Assembly: GCA_036924085.1 (NCBI GenBank)
Contig: JAVGWX010000007.1
Span: 97,923,141 to 97,987,140 of the forward strand
Length of the DNA: 64,000 nt
Source: Ariolimax columbianus
Taxonomy: Eukaryota; Mollusca; Gastropoda; Stylommatophora; Arionidae
Reading direction: 5' to 3'
A program made the position numbers and the translations under genes. Shown one piece after another: positions 52,966 to 63,760 of the stretch (its first letter is position 1; every line of letters starts with the position of its first letter). Below the pieces are notes generated by a model. The model saw nothing but the letters and a program-made list of their open reading frames with translations, was not told where the DNA came from and did no database searches.

Positions 52966-53215
52966 ATTTCAAATGTTTGGATTGATCTAGTTCATATATC
53001 TATTTCATGTGTTTGAATTGGTCTAGTTCATATATCTATTTCATGTGTTTGAATTGGTCTAGTTCATATATCTATTTCATGTGTTTGAATTGGTCTAGTT
53101 CACATATCTATTTCATGCATTTGAATTGGTCTAGTTTACATATCTATTTCATGTGTTTGGATTGATCTAGTTCATATATCTATTTCATGTGTTTGAATTG
53201 GTCTAGTTCACATCT
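52966..53215. repeat. 36-bp tandem repeat, about 7 copies, directly after the exon 17 donor
   Basis: Unit GTTTGAATTGGTCTAGTTCA then CATATCTATTTCATGT. It starts about 7 bp into the intron. Confidence 0.95.
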
Positions 53216-53855
53216 TTTCTAGTCTTGAGACTTACTTGTGCAATATAGACCTTTGATGTTTGGGGTTTTGAATTATCTATAATTTTATTTTAATAGCATG
53301 GAGCCATTAATTATCCAGTTTAGACTTAGAAGTAAAGGACTTTCAAATCAGATCCAATAAAAACCTGTACTGTTGCCAATATGGACTTTTGAAGCAAGGG
53401 TACTAAGGTCAATCTAATAGATACTTTAGATATATGAAACTGGTGATTTATCAGTTACTACTTGAGAAGTTTTAGGCTGTTATGATTTAATAGTTACTTC
53501 TAATGTCTGGAACAATGTAATGTTGAGGTTATATATTAGTTTTGGCTTCAGAACAAAAAACATCTAATCTTGTCTAGCATACAGGTGCTAATCATGAAAA
53601 CAATTTTTAAATCCACTTTTTTTTCTTTTAACAAGGATATTAAGGTGTTGTTGTGGCTGGTTGCCGTTTTCTATCTATAGTTTGCACTGGCTTTTGTTTT
53701 TGTGCACAATCTCAGTCATTCCTTGGTGACCATTTTGAGTGGGAGACTCACTGCCTATGATAAAGATCTTTACGTTGAAAAGTCCATATTTATGTTATGC
53801 AATATTTTATCACTCCTTTTATTTTTCAACCTCCATAAACTATAATAATTATTGC
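53216..53855. other. Intron, nothing recognised
   Basis: AT-rich sequence with no recognised element. Confidence 0.5.
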
Positions 53856-53859
53856 CATC

Positions 53860-54867
53860 TCTCTGCTCAGTTTTATAGGCAAAGTCATCGACAGAGTCAT
53901 CTTACTGTGGCTATATAAAATTGGCTGAGCGTGTATATCTGGAGTTTGTGTGCAATCAGATCTGGAAGATCAACAATCAACATGATTATTTTTCTCTTCT
54001 GCAACTTCAGGAAAATTCACACAAACAGAATCAACCCTTTTATATCGCCTTCATTGACCTGGCAAAGGCATTTGATTTGGATAGCATGGATGGACTATTA
54101 AAAGTACTCTTTGTGTGGTACAGCTGATAATATTGTTTTATGAGGCAATAAAAGAGCAGATCAATTTGATGGTAGCATATCACAATCATTTAGTATTGAC
54201 AGTGATGTTAAGCAAGGATATATGCTAGCCCCACCACTTTGATGTGCTACTGGATCATGTATTTGCTAATGCAAATGAAGGAATCTGTCTTCATACTAGC
54301 TTGGATGGTCTGCTGTTTGACCTTGCAAGGCTCAAGGTCAAAATGAAGATCAAGAAGGTCACCATCAATGACTTGCTTTTTGTTGATGATACTGCAATTG
54401 TCACCCACTGTCAGCAGGAACTTCAGAACTTGATAGATCACTTCTTCCAGGTGTGCAAAGATTTTGGTCTCACATTGTCTCAACAAAACAAATGTTCTGG
54501 GGCAGATGGCACACCATCTCCTTAGCATCAATAATTATGAATTGACAGCTGTGCATCAATTCACATACCGAGGGTCCGTCATCATTACCAAGCTCTCTCT
54601 ATACTCAGAAATTGACAAAGTTGCTGTGACATTGCTCGTCTCACAATGTGTTTGGGATAACCAGAAACTTACAATTAAAATCAAAGCCATGTATTACAAT
54701 GTATGTGTCATCAGCTTGCTCCTATATTGTAGCGAATCTTGGGCAACCTATGCCAAACAAGAGCAAAGGCTTAACACCTTCCATCTATGGAGCCTACGAT
54801 CCATGACTTTGGGTTTACATGTAGGGACAGAGTGACAAATGCAGAGATACAATCTTGCATCGGTCTC
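53860..54867 (+). pseudogene. RT fossil, interrupted by a SINE-B (continues to about 55580)
   Basis: Reads YIAFIDLAKAFDL (54040), EGICLHTSLDGLLFDLARLK, NDLLFVDDTAIVTHC (YADD-type box as FVDD, 54370), FQVCKDFGLTLSQQNKC, INNYELTAVHQFTYRGS and SLLLYCSESWATYA. The C-terminal WLGHF-like part resumes after the SINE-B at 55225. Several stops and frame changes. Confidence 0.9.
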
Positions 54868-54879
54868 AGATGCATGTAC

Positions 54880-55212
54880 GGGATCAAGACGCTGAGCAGC
54901 GCATGAGCTGCAGTGGTCAGCGACCCATAGCTGACTGCTAGCGTCAGGGCCTGCGAACCAGAGCTGCCAAGACTCTTCTACACCTCCACGCGGTGATCCT
55001 GGATAACAGGCTGCAGCAGGGCAGACTGGCTAAGGAAAAGGGATCGAAGAGGGAATGCTAGCCCGGTACTCAAAAAATGCTTGCTGAAGTCAGATGTGTT
55101 GGACCGAAAGGTGCAAATATCGCAGTCAAGCATTCTGTTCTGTGGACTACATTCTGCTACTTAAGCCCTTTCAGGGTTTGAGATTGAGAACGAACGCAGA
55201 AGAAGAAGAAGA
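54880..55212 (+). mobile_element. SINE-B reference copy, 333 bp, 12-bp target duplication
   Basis: AGATGCATGTAC flanks it at 54868-54879 and 55213-55224, fixing both ends. It starts GGGATCAAGACGCTGAGCAG and ends with (GAA)n after GAGAACGAACGC. No obvious pol III boxes and no ORF. The 3' end resembles that of the RNase H LINE (ACGAAGAAGAAG). Confidence 0.92.
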
Positions 55213-55224
55213 AGATGCATGTAC

Positions 55225-55580
55225 ACTCTCCTTAGGTAGCCAAGATTATAATGGCTTGGTCATTTCGTAGCATGCAAGATGGTTGCATCATCATCTATAT
55301 GGACAGTTGGCAGATGGCAAACAAGACAGTTAGGTGATCACAGCTGAGGTTCAAAGTGTGTGTAAGCAGGACATGAAGGCACTGGACATGGGTCTGACAT
55401 CCTGGGAAGATGAAGTAGCAGACCGATCGAAGTGAAGATGTGCTCTGAAGCGCCACCTTATGATGGATGAAAAGAAGGTCTTGCAACACAAAAGTGAAAT
55501 GACAACATCGCAAGTAAAAAGCAAACCAAAAACTAAATAGTTACCATTTCAAGGTCACATCATACTATTAGCCCGTCTTG
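55225..55580 (+). pseudogene. RT fossil C-terminus after the SINE-B
   Basis: CTTAGGTAGCCAAGATTATAATGG corresponds in shifted frames to the terminal RWLGH region, then DMKALDMGLTSWED, the usual end of this RT family. Given as landmarks only; the frame is broken. Confidence 0.7.
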
Positions 55581-56103
55581 ACTGAAAGGCAATACTACTA
55601 CTACTATGATTGAAGCAAAGCAGCAGGGTTTTCTGTGTGTATCTCAAAGGATCTTTTGTTTTAAGTTATTGCCATTAGTTTATACATCTCACTGTTTATT
55701 ACTTTTCCTTTCACAAACACTTCTGTGCCTCAGGGCAGAAGAGAAGCAACTAAGTAAGGAAGTACTTCAACAAACTCACATTGTACTTCTGTTAATTATG
55801 CTCTAATGTTGATGGCTGTTCTAAAGATGACTTACAAAAGCAATTTAGGCTGGTACTATTCTATACTCTTCACATTTTATCAAATGTCTTTAATTTTGAC
55901 ATTTTTATATAAAATATAAATGTGAATATATTTATTTAGAATTTTTCGTCTACACAAGTTGTACATACCCTGTTTTACAAAGGCTGTTATCTGGTCTTGG
56001 AGCTTTTAATTGTTTCACATTTTCAGGCCATGTTGAGTTTAATCTTTTTAGTGTAGTGAAATCTTTCTTCATTGTGCAGCTGCTTATATTCAGACTACCA
56101 TTC
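55581..56103. other. Intron, nothing recognised
   Basis: No repeat or coding match recognised. Confidence 0.45.
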
Positions 56104-56405
56104 CAAGATTTTATTGTTTGTGCACAATTATATGCTGCATCCGCCTAATGTATTTTATCATTTTAAAAACATTCTCTGATTATTTCAACATTCTAGGCTG
56201 CTTCCGCCAAATGTATTTGATCATTTAAAAAATTTGTATGACAAAGATTGCCAGGTAATATTGGCTTGGGGCTTTTGCAGTGTGTGGCCTATCTATACCA
56301 CCTTTAGCCTAAGATTTCCTGTTCTATCTATCTTTGTCCTGTTCTCTCTCATAAGCTTTAGTTTGTAACCTCGTCAAACCACTGCAGGCCCAGAATCTTT
56401 CTCAT
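56104..56405 (+). repeat. Dispersed repeat E, copy 2
   Basis: Direct-orientation match to 45468-45755 over about 290 bp with scattered substitutions and small indels. Confidence 0.9.
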
Positions 56406-57125
56406 GGATTTGTTGATAAAGCCCTGTAATCTTCTAATATTGATTTTGGTCATCAACCATGTTTCTGCTCCACATAAAATTAGTTGAAGATCTTAGAGTT
56501 CCATATGGTTTTCAAGATGATATCTCCGCCAGTGTTGGTTCCAAACCCGGATGAGAAAGAAAGAGGGTTGAGCATGGTGTCTGGGCCCCTACCATTTAAA
56601 ACCATCTTGCCACAGAAAAATCAACAAACATATTTAGGGAGCCAATTTCTGATAATACGGTTGATTATTTATTGCTCATTCAAATAACATGTTGACTTCT
56701 TCATTTCTCTTGTCTAATCTTAAAGCTCTTACTATAACTTGTTATTTCTATTCTTGCTTTGACCTTGAAATATTCCTATGAGACAAAATAAACGTTTTTA
56801 GATCTGATTTAGTGCTTACAAAATGTTTCTTTGACCTCATCGATAGAAATGTCAGATCTGGGAGAAGCAAATATAAGTATATAGGTCGTTGAGGCTCATC
56901 TGTCAGTTAATGGTTATAGGCAAACAGACACTTGCCATTTACTCTATTCTCCAGTTACTTTAACTAGTTCTGCCACATGCAGGCCAGTAGTTGGACTACT
57001 ATTAGAGACAAATTGGGGCGTATGCATTCAGGGTATTTATTTAGGGTTTAAGAGCATATTCTTAACTCTACTGCAGGCCAACAGAACATGTAAAACCAAT
57101 TTGCTATAAATTCCTCTTCCTGTAA
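56406..57125. other. Intron, nothing recognised
   Basis: No recognised element. Confidence 0.45.
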
Positions 57126-57127
57126 GG

Positions 57128-57392
57128 ACATTTTCTTACATTGTCATAATTTACAACGAGACTGAAATATCTGCCCCTTTCGGCGCCAACACATCCGGTT
57201 TCAGCACTGCATTTTTGGGACGAGGTTTTTTTTTGCTTCCCTCTTCGATGCCTGCACAGGTGCAATGTGTTTCAGGAGCCACCATTTGTAGGTGGAATAG
57301 GGTCTTCGATTCACAGACCCTGACATGAGCAGCCACCTATGAGTACTGACTACTATCAGCTCATTCACTATGTCTTTGGTCCCCATTTATTT
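57128..57392 (-). mobile_element. SINE-B, old diverged copy
   Basis: On +: CCTTTCGGCGCCAACACATC, CGGTTTCAGCACTGCATTTT, GTAGGTGGAATAGGGTCTTC, CAGCTCATTCACTATG. A LINE inserted at its end. Confidence 0.75.
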
Positions 57393-57951
57393 CTTCTTCT
57401 TCTTCGTACGCTGTCAGTCGTCAACCTGTATTTTTTCAAAAAAAGCAGCAGTCATCCTGAGGCTGTCGACACTGCCATAGAACTTGTCTAGTGTTGCCAC
57501 TGGTGATGGTCACATCTGCTTTCTCTGATCCTCGTATGTCGGGCAGTTTTGCAGCAAATGTTCAGCTGTCATTTTCCCGGTACCACACGAGCATTCGTCA
57601 GTGCCACCTATCTTCAATTTATTGAATAGGTGGTACCTCAGTCTATTGTGGCCTGTGCGAAGTCTGAAGACCACGACCTGCTCTCTTCTGTTCAACTGGT
57701 AATAGGCATCGTTTTTTGTGTAGCCAGTATGTTCTGTTTCCCATTTGGTCATGTATCTAGCTCTAATAAGCCTTTTTGACTCTTCGTATGTCACACTAGG
57801 GTCTGGTTGTGGTAGTCTTGCACCTTCTTTTGCCAGTCTGTCTGCCTCCTTGTTGCCTTGGATGTTACAGTGGGATGGATCCCACTGTACCACTACTCTT
57901 TTTGGAGCGGACTGCTGGCATAGTTGACAGAGTACTGCTCTTAAATCATTA
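57393..57951 (-). mobile_element. LINE (RNase H type) 3' fragment with 11-bp target duplication
   Basis: CCCATTTATTT at 57382-57392 and 57952-57962. The - strand frame includes WDPSHCNIQGNKEADRLAKE and HTGYTKNDAYYQLNRREQ, the zinc motif DECSCGTGKMTAEHLL, then a frameshifted end with a (GAA)n terminus ((TTC)n on +). Confidence 0.93.
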
Positions 57952-57962
57952 CCCATTTATTT

Positions 57963-58374
57963 GATATAAGCAAGTACAAAATAAATATATGTTTTAAAAC
58001 TGCTAGGACATTCCTGCTTTCAAGTACATTATGATACTGCATTCAACAAATATACTTTGTGATTGACAGTATCTGTTTTAATCAGGACATTTCAAAATGA
58101 TTTGAATGATTTCAGCTTGCTATATTTTATTCATAAATTGTCAAATTAAGATGTAATTTCACACATACATGGCACACTCTATGCAAACTATGTATTCAAA
58201 TGTATTTCACAGGAAATTTGATTGGTTGTAATGTATATCTCATGGAATGTGTTGTTATTGTTCAAATCATTGTGAAATGCCCCATATAGGTAGCTTCAAA
58301 ATTATGTTTCATTTGGTTTTTGTGCATTTAATAAGTTGAAAGTAATTGATGATCCTTTCTTCCTATCTCCACAG
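57963..58374. other. Intron, nothing recognised
   Basis: AT-rich sequence before exon 18. Confidence 0.5.
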
Positions 58375-58600
58375 CCAAAGAGGTTTCCGGATTATTCATT
58401 GAAATCACCGGGTATCAAACCAAGTACAAATCGCCATGGAAACAACACCAAGAGTGCTGCAGTTCCACCATCTCTACCAAAAATGTCGGAAGAGTATGAC
58501 TCACCTCAATCAGTTTGCAATACTCCAACTTCTCCAAACAAACCACAAAGCCCATCTGCTTTGGGAAGCAGTGTTAACAGTGTGTTTGTCAACTCACCAG
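58375..58600 (+). CDS. Sos: Sos exon 18 of window (start of C-terminal tail)
   Basis: 226 nt. Residues 779-854 begin PKRFPDYSLKSPGIKPS and NRHGN, matching the SOS PRFPRK...LKSPGIRP boundary, then a Ser/Pro-rich low-complexity tail (TPTSPNKPQSP). No typical PxxPxR SH3-binding motif is reached, so the Grb2-binding sites must lie in later exons. Acceptor CACAG, donor GTAGCT. It leaves one base. Confidence 0.93.
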
Positions 58601-58819
58601 GTAGCTTCTTCAGTCTCACTTCTCACCTCACAGTTTTGCCAATTTGTGTCCTCCGAAGTATTCATTAATAAAGATTATGTAATTTTAAAAGGTAAAGGAA
58701 GTTCTTCAGCAGACTTACCTGCTGGTCAGGAATGAAGTGTTAGAGACTTCAGTATACTAAACCACACCTTGTGTGAGGTGGGTGGCCAGTTCCCTTCCTC
58801 GTTGCCTTTTCCTTCCCTA

Positions 58820-60727
58820 ACCTTCTTCTTCTTCGTACGCTGTCAGACGTCAACTTGAATTTGTTCGAAGAAAGCAGCTGTCATCCTGAGGCTGTCAACA
58901 CTACCATAGAGCTTGTCTAGTGTTGGCACTGGTGATGGCCACATGTGTTTTCTCTGATATTCATATGTTGGGTAATTTTACAGCAGATGTTCAGCTGTCA
59001 TTTTCCCTGTACCACATGTGCATTCGTCAGTGCCACCTATCTTCAGTTTATTGAATAGATGGTACCTCAGTCTGTTTTGGCCTGTACGGAGTCTGAAGAC
59101 CACGACCTGCTCTCTTCTGTTCAACTGGTAATAGGCATCATTTTTTGTGTAGCCAGTATGCTCTGTTTCCCATTTGGCCACGTATCTGTCCCTAATAAAC
59201 CTTTTGGACTCTTCGTAGGTCACACTAGAATCTGGTTGTGGTAATCTTGCACCTTCTTTTGCCAGTCTGTCTGCCTCCTCGTTGCCTTGAATGTTATAAT
59301 GGGATGGAACCCACTGTACCACTACTCTTTTTGGAGCTGACTGCTGGCATAGTTGACAGAGTACTGTTCTTAAATCATTAAGTTCAGTATTTTTCTAGCT
59401 TTTTAGTGCTGAAACCACGGACAGGGCATCTGTAAACAGGACTACCTTTCTTTCATTGCTTTCGCCTGTGAGCATTGCTTCTACTGCAGCCTTCAGTGCC
59501 TCTGCCTCCGCTCTGAAATTGCTTGAGAATTTGCCACTGACAGTGTTATTTTTCTACCATTTGTTAGGCTCAGGAATACCCCTCCCCCTCCATTCTGTGT
59601 TGTGTTTGTTACAGAACTTGTCAGTGTATGCATGGGTCCAGTCCATGCTTGGGTAGTTTTTCGCTATGTGCCTCAGGGTTATGTCTCTTCTTTCTTTTTT
59701 AGTCTGGCTATTCTTGTTTCCAATACCTGGTATATTTTCTACTACCTCTGGAAGGATATGCTGCTTCCAGGTGGGTTTGCGTACAGTAGGGATGGGCTTT
59801 GGTGTTGTTATGGTGTTCATAGGGTCTTCGCTCATCTTTGCTTTGGCTATTTCTGCAAAGTTTCTCCGCTTTAATTTACATTTTCCAAATCTATTTAGTC
59901 TCTGGTGCATTGGATGGTCTGTCAGTCTTCTGAGTTTCTCTGCTTGTTGCTGGGCTCTGCTGTCTCTTCTATCGGTCATGGATTGCAGATTTGTAATCTT
60001 TTCAAGTTCTACAATTGGCGTTGACTTCATGCCTCCTGTTATAACTCTCATAGCTTATTTTTGAAGTTTGCTAAATTTATCAAAGTTCGCCTTTGCTGCT
60101 GTTGTCCATGCTGCAATGCCATACTCGAGAACTGGTCTCACTCTTCCAGTGTACAGTTTCTTTAGTATTCTTTCGTCCGCCCCCCCAGCTTGTGCCAGCA
60201 AGTTTCCTCATGATTGCCATTCTTTCTCTGGCTCTCATTCGGTTTCTCTCGATCTGACTTTTTCATGTCATGCGCCAATCAAATCTGACGCCCAAGTAGT
60301 TTGGGTTGTCGTTTAGCCGCAGATATTTGCCATTAAGACTTATTTTGGTGTTCTGTGGTTTATTTGAAAGGGAAAATATCGTACATGTTGGTTTTTCTTC
60401 ATTTATTTTGACCAGCCATGATTTCGCCCACTCCTCCAGCGATGTTAAGGCCTGCTGCATCTGATTGTTTGCTACGGTGAGATTTTCTTCAGAGGTCCAC
60501 ATAGTCAGATCGTCTGCAAACATCATGGGGCTGTGGACTCTTCTTGGTATATTCTCTATGACGTTGTTTATATACACCAGAAAAAGTGTGGGTGACAGTA
60601 CTCCCCCTTGGAGTACTCCTTGCTCCAGTGTCACCTTTTTGCTCATCTGCTCTTGTACTTGGACTCTGGCTGTTCTGCTTTCCGAGGTAGTGGCTGATCC
60701 ATCTGTACATTTTTCCAGATACTTCAC
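58820..60727 (-). pseudogene. LINE (RNase H type) RT-to-3' end copy, decayed
   Basis: The longest copy here. On -: EQGVLQGGVLSPTLF and MMFADDLTMW (the RT catalytic box), SEENLTVANNQMQQALTSLE, NPNYLGVRFD, a frameshift near 60265, then MRVITGGMKSTPIVELEKIT, DWTHAYTDKF (RNase H first Asp region, frameshifted), WVPSHYNIQGNEEADRLAKE and the zinc motif. Ends with GCGTACGAAGAAG. At least four frame breaks. Confidence 0.92.
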
Positions 60728-61262
60728 TGTCAGACGTCGACCTTTATTTTTTCGAAAAAAGCAGCCGTCATCCTGAGGCTGTCGACACTGCCATAGAGCT
60801 TGTCTAGTGTTACCACTGGTGATGGCGACATCTGCTCTCTCTGGTCCTCGTATGTCGGGCAGTTTTGCAGCAAATGCTCAGCGGTCATTTTCCCTGCATT
60901 CGTCAGTGCCACCTATCTTCAATTTGTTGAATAGGTGGTACCTCAGTCTGTTGTGGCCAGTGTGAAGTCTGAAGACCACGACCTGCTCTTTTCTGTTCAA
61001 CTGGTAATAGGCATCGTTTTTTTTGTAGCCAGTATGTTCTGTTTCCCATTTGGTCATGTATCTAGCTCTAATAAGCCGTTTTGACTCTTCGTATGTCATA
61101 CTAGTATCTGTTTGTGGTAGTCTTGCACCTTCTTTTGCCAGTCTGTCTGCCTCCTCGTTGCCTTGAATGTTGCAGTGGGATGGAACCCACTGTACCACTA
61201 CTCTTTTTGGAGCGGACTGCTGGCATAGTTGACAGAGTACTGTTCTTAAGTCATTGAGTTCA
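60728..61262 (-). pseudogene. Second LINE (RNase H type) 3' fragment abutting the first
   Basis: On -: LNDLRTVLCQLCQQSAPKRV, WVPSHCNIQGNEEADRLAKE, HTGYKKNDAYYQLNRKEQ, TAEHLLQNCPTYEDQREQM. About 10 bases of the zinc motif are deleted near 60893. The (GAA)n tail is missing: the end abuts the RT part of the neighbouring copy directly. Confidence 0.9.
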
Positions 61263-61327
61263 GGTGTCATTAGTCTGATCATTGCTGAAGATGCAGCAGT
61301 CAATGAGCTGATTGCAGCCATCATCTC
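61263..61327 (+). mobile_element. SINE-B head fragment
   Basis: GATGCAGCAGTCAATGAGCT resembles the 5' region of old SINE-B copies (inverse of GCTCATTCACTGCTGCATC). It leads into the array. Confidence 0.5.
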
Positions 61328-62470
61328 ATAGCTAGCTTCCTGCATCAAGGGGTCAGTGACCCATAGCTAGCTTCCTGCATCAGGGGTCAGTGACCCATAG
61401 CTAGCTTCCTGCATCAGGGGTCAGTGATCCATAGCTAGCTTCCTGCATCAGGGGTCAGTGATCCATAGCTAGCTTCCTGCATCAAGGGGTCAGTGACCCA
61501 TAGCTAGCTTCCTGCATCAGGGGTCAGTGATCCATAGCTAGCTTCCTGCATCAAGGGGTCAGTGACCCATAGCTAGCTTCCTGCATCAGGGGTCAGTGAC
61601 CCATAGCTAGCTTCCTGCATCAGGGGTCAGTGACCCATAGCTGGCTGCCTGCGTCAGGGTCAGTGATCCATAGCTAGCTTCCTGCATCAGTGGTCAGTGA
61701 CCCATAGCTAGCTTCCTGCATCAGTGGTCAGTGACCCATAGCTAGCTTCCTGCATCAGGGGTCAGTGACCCATAGCTGGCTGCCTGCGTCAGGGTCAGTG
61801 ATCCATAGCTGGCTGTCTGCGTCAGGGTCAGTGACCCATAGCTGGCTGCCTGCATCAGGGGTCAGTGACCCATAGCTGGCTGCCTGCATCAGGGTCAGTG
61901 ACCCATATGTGGCTGCCTGCGTCAGGGTCAGTGACCCATAGCTGGCTGCCTGCATCATTGTCAGTGACCCATAGCTGGCTGCCTGCATCAGGGTCAGTGA
62001 CTCATAGTTGGCTGCCTGTGTCAGGGTCAGTGACCCATAGTTGGCTGCCTGCGTCAGGGTAAGTGACCCATAGCTGGCTGCCTATGTCAGGGTCAGTGAT
62101 CCATAGCTAGCTGCCTGCGTCAGGGTGAGTGACCCATAGTTGGCTGCCTGCGTCAGGGTCAGTGACCCATAGCTGGCTGCCTGCATCAGGGTCAGTGACC
62201 CATAGCTGGCTGCCTGCATCAGGGTCAGTGACCCATAGTTGGCTGCCTGCGTCAGGGTCAGTGACCCATAGCTGGCTGCCTGCATCAGGGTCAGTGACCC
62301 ATAGCTTGCTGCCTGCGTCAGGGTCAGTGACCCATAGCTGGCTGCCTGCGTCATGGTCAGTGACCCATAGTTGGCTGCCTGCGTCAGGGTCAGTGACCCA
62401 TAGCTGGCTGCTTGCGTCAGGGTCAGTGACCCATAGCTGGCTTCCTGCATCAGGGTCAGTGACCCATAAC
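61328..62470. repeat. 33/34-bp minisatellite, about 35 copies, made from a SINE-B segment
   Basis: Left half: 34-bp unit CAGTGACCCATAGCTAGCTT then CCTGCATCAGGGGT. Right half: 33-bp unit with AGCTGGCTGCCTGCGTCAGGG. SINE-B contains this motif once (GCGACCCATAGCTGACTGCT...CAGGG), and SINE-B sequence continues on the right. The 33-bp period gives long open frames on both strands that are not genes. Confidence 0.95.
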
Positions 62471-62665
62471 TGACCAAGACCTTGTTTTGCCTCCAAGTGG
62501 TGACCCTGAAAACAGACTGCAACCATGCAGCCTGGCTAAGAGATGAGGAATGGAAGAGGGAAGGCAAACTCAGTTAAAAAAATGGCGTACAGAAATTGGA
62601 TGCGTCGAACAAAAAAGAGCAGATATTGCAGTCTGCTGTAAATTACGACAACATAACAAAAGTCC
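62471..62665 (+). mobile_element. SINE-B remainder to the right of the array
   Basis: ACCAAGACCTTGTTTTGCCT, GTGGTGACCCTGAAAACAGA, CATGCAGCCTGGCTAAGAGA and GCAGATATTGCAGTCTGCTG follow the order of old SINE-B copies. Confidence 0.8.
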
Positions 62666-63009
62666 TCTTCAGACCGACGTCAAAGATGAAGATTCGTCTG
62701 GTCTGATCAAATAATAAATAATTCATTGGGACTTGAAGCTCAACATTTCTTGCGCTAATTGTGCCGACTTTGAAACATAACAACTTTCTCAAATGTATAC
62801 TCAAAAGAAATAACTACAGTTAAACGCAAATTTGTATCTGTGAACTGCCAACATTTTGTAGTGTCATCAAAATCTTGAAATTGCACAAAGTAAATGACAA
62901 AACAGCACGTTTTGGAAATCAGTGCCTGTCATAACTGGCGGTTGCATTTTGTCCAAGGCAGCCTGGTTCTATAAGAACTGTAAAGGGTTGGTTAACCTTT
63001 TGATTTCCA

Positions 63010-63760
63010 GATTGCAAAATTACGTCAATTTCCTGCATCTGCATAATTTGTTAGCATGTCATGCGTTGATGTGGTTGTTGATTTTGAGGACCTCCAATTT
63101 TTTTATTTTTTGTTTTTGTTTTTTCTTGCTGTTGTTGTTGTGTCTAGAGACATACATTAATAAAGAACGTGTTAGTGTTATTGTGTATGTTAGTTTCTGA
63201 GATACTGTAGCGGTGTCCCTTGGTTAGAAATTTTAAAAAACCTTTGCCAAAAAATGTACCAATACTTCTATTGATGTTTACCGTATAGGCTATGTGTATC
63301 ACTTTGACTATAAACATAATTATTGTATCTACAAAACCAAACTGAATAGATCTACCTCAGAAAAATCCATTGCAGAAACCCACCCCCAATAATGGGTGAA
63401 TCTTCACATCCAAGCGAAAAACAAAAAGAAATCCTTTCCTAAAATCTCAAACAAATTTAAAAATCGTCATTGTTTTCGTCTAACAGTACATGACAGGATT
63501 TGGAACACTCTACAATCAAAAGAGTATGTTCAGCCTTTTCTATGACATTAACCTGGTAGTTTATACATGATAAAGAGTATGTTCAGCCTTTTCTATGACA
63601 TTAACCTGGTAGTTTATACATGATAAAGAGTATGTTCAGCCTTTTCTATGACATTAACCTGGTAGTTTATACATGATAAAGCGATGACCCTAGACGCCAG
63701 TGGAACTGAGCCAAATCGTCGTAATCTCATGCCGTTGGAACGGAAAAGGTTAACAAACCT
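63010..63760 (-). repeat. Dispersed repeat F, copy 4 (inverted)
   Basis: GATCTACCTCAGAAAAATCC and ACCCCCAATAATGGGTGA are the inverse of 34.03-34.09 kb. TAACCTGGTAGTTTATACATG is the inverse of 33.85-33.89 kb (first 20 bases matched). Confidence 0.65.
63512..63680. repeat. 53-bp tandem repeat, about 3 copies, inside repeat F
   Basis: Unit GAGTATGTTCAGCCTTTTCT then ATGACATTAACCTGGTAGTTTATACATGATAAA, in two parts. Copy 2 of repeat F at 33.84-33.91 kb has this segment once. Confidence 0.93.

Larger units (their letters stand above)
1247..58600 (+). other. Sos: Son of sevenless (Sos) gene, 18 internal exons, both ends outside the window
   Basis: The 18 exons listed below join in one frame (2,560 nt, about 853 aa) and align along their whole length with animal Sos, the Ras guanine-nucleotide exchange factor recruited by Grb2 to activated receptor tyrosine kinases. 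Domain order is DH (partial), PH, helical linker, REM, Cdc25, start of the proline-rich tail. Every junction has GT and AG and compatible phase. Catalytic-hairpin residues equivalent to human SOS1 F929, L938 and E942 are present in exons 15 and 16. Missing are the N-terminal histone fold, the start of DH and most of the tail. Introns range from about 0.7 to 8.4 kb and are packed with repeats. No frameshift or stop was found in any exon, so the gene is probably functional. Confidence 0.97.

Noticed and set aside
61755..62567. Repetitive frames up to 161 codons on both strands
   Set aside because: 33-bp SINE-B-derived array.
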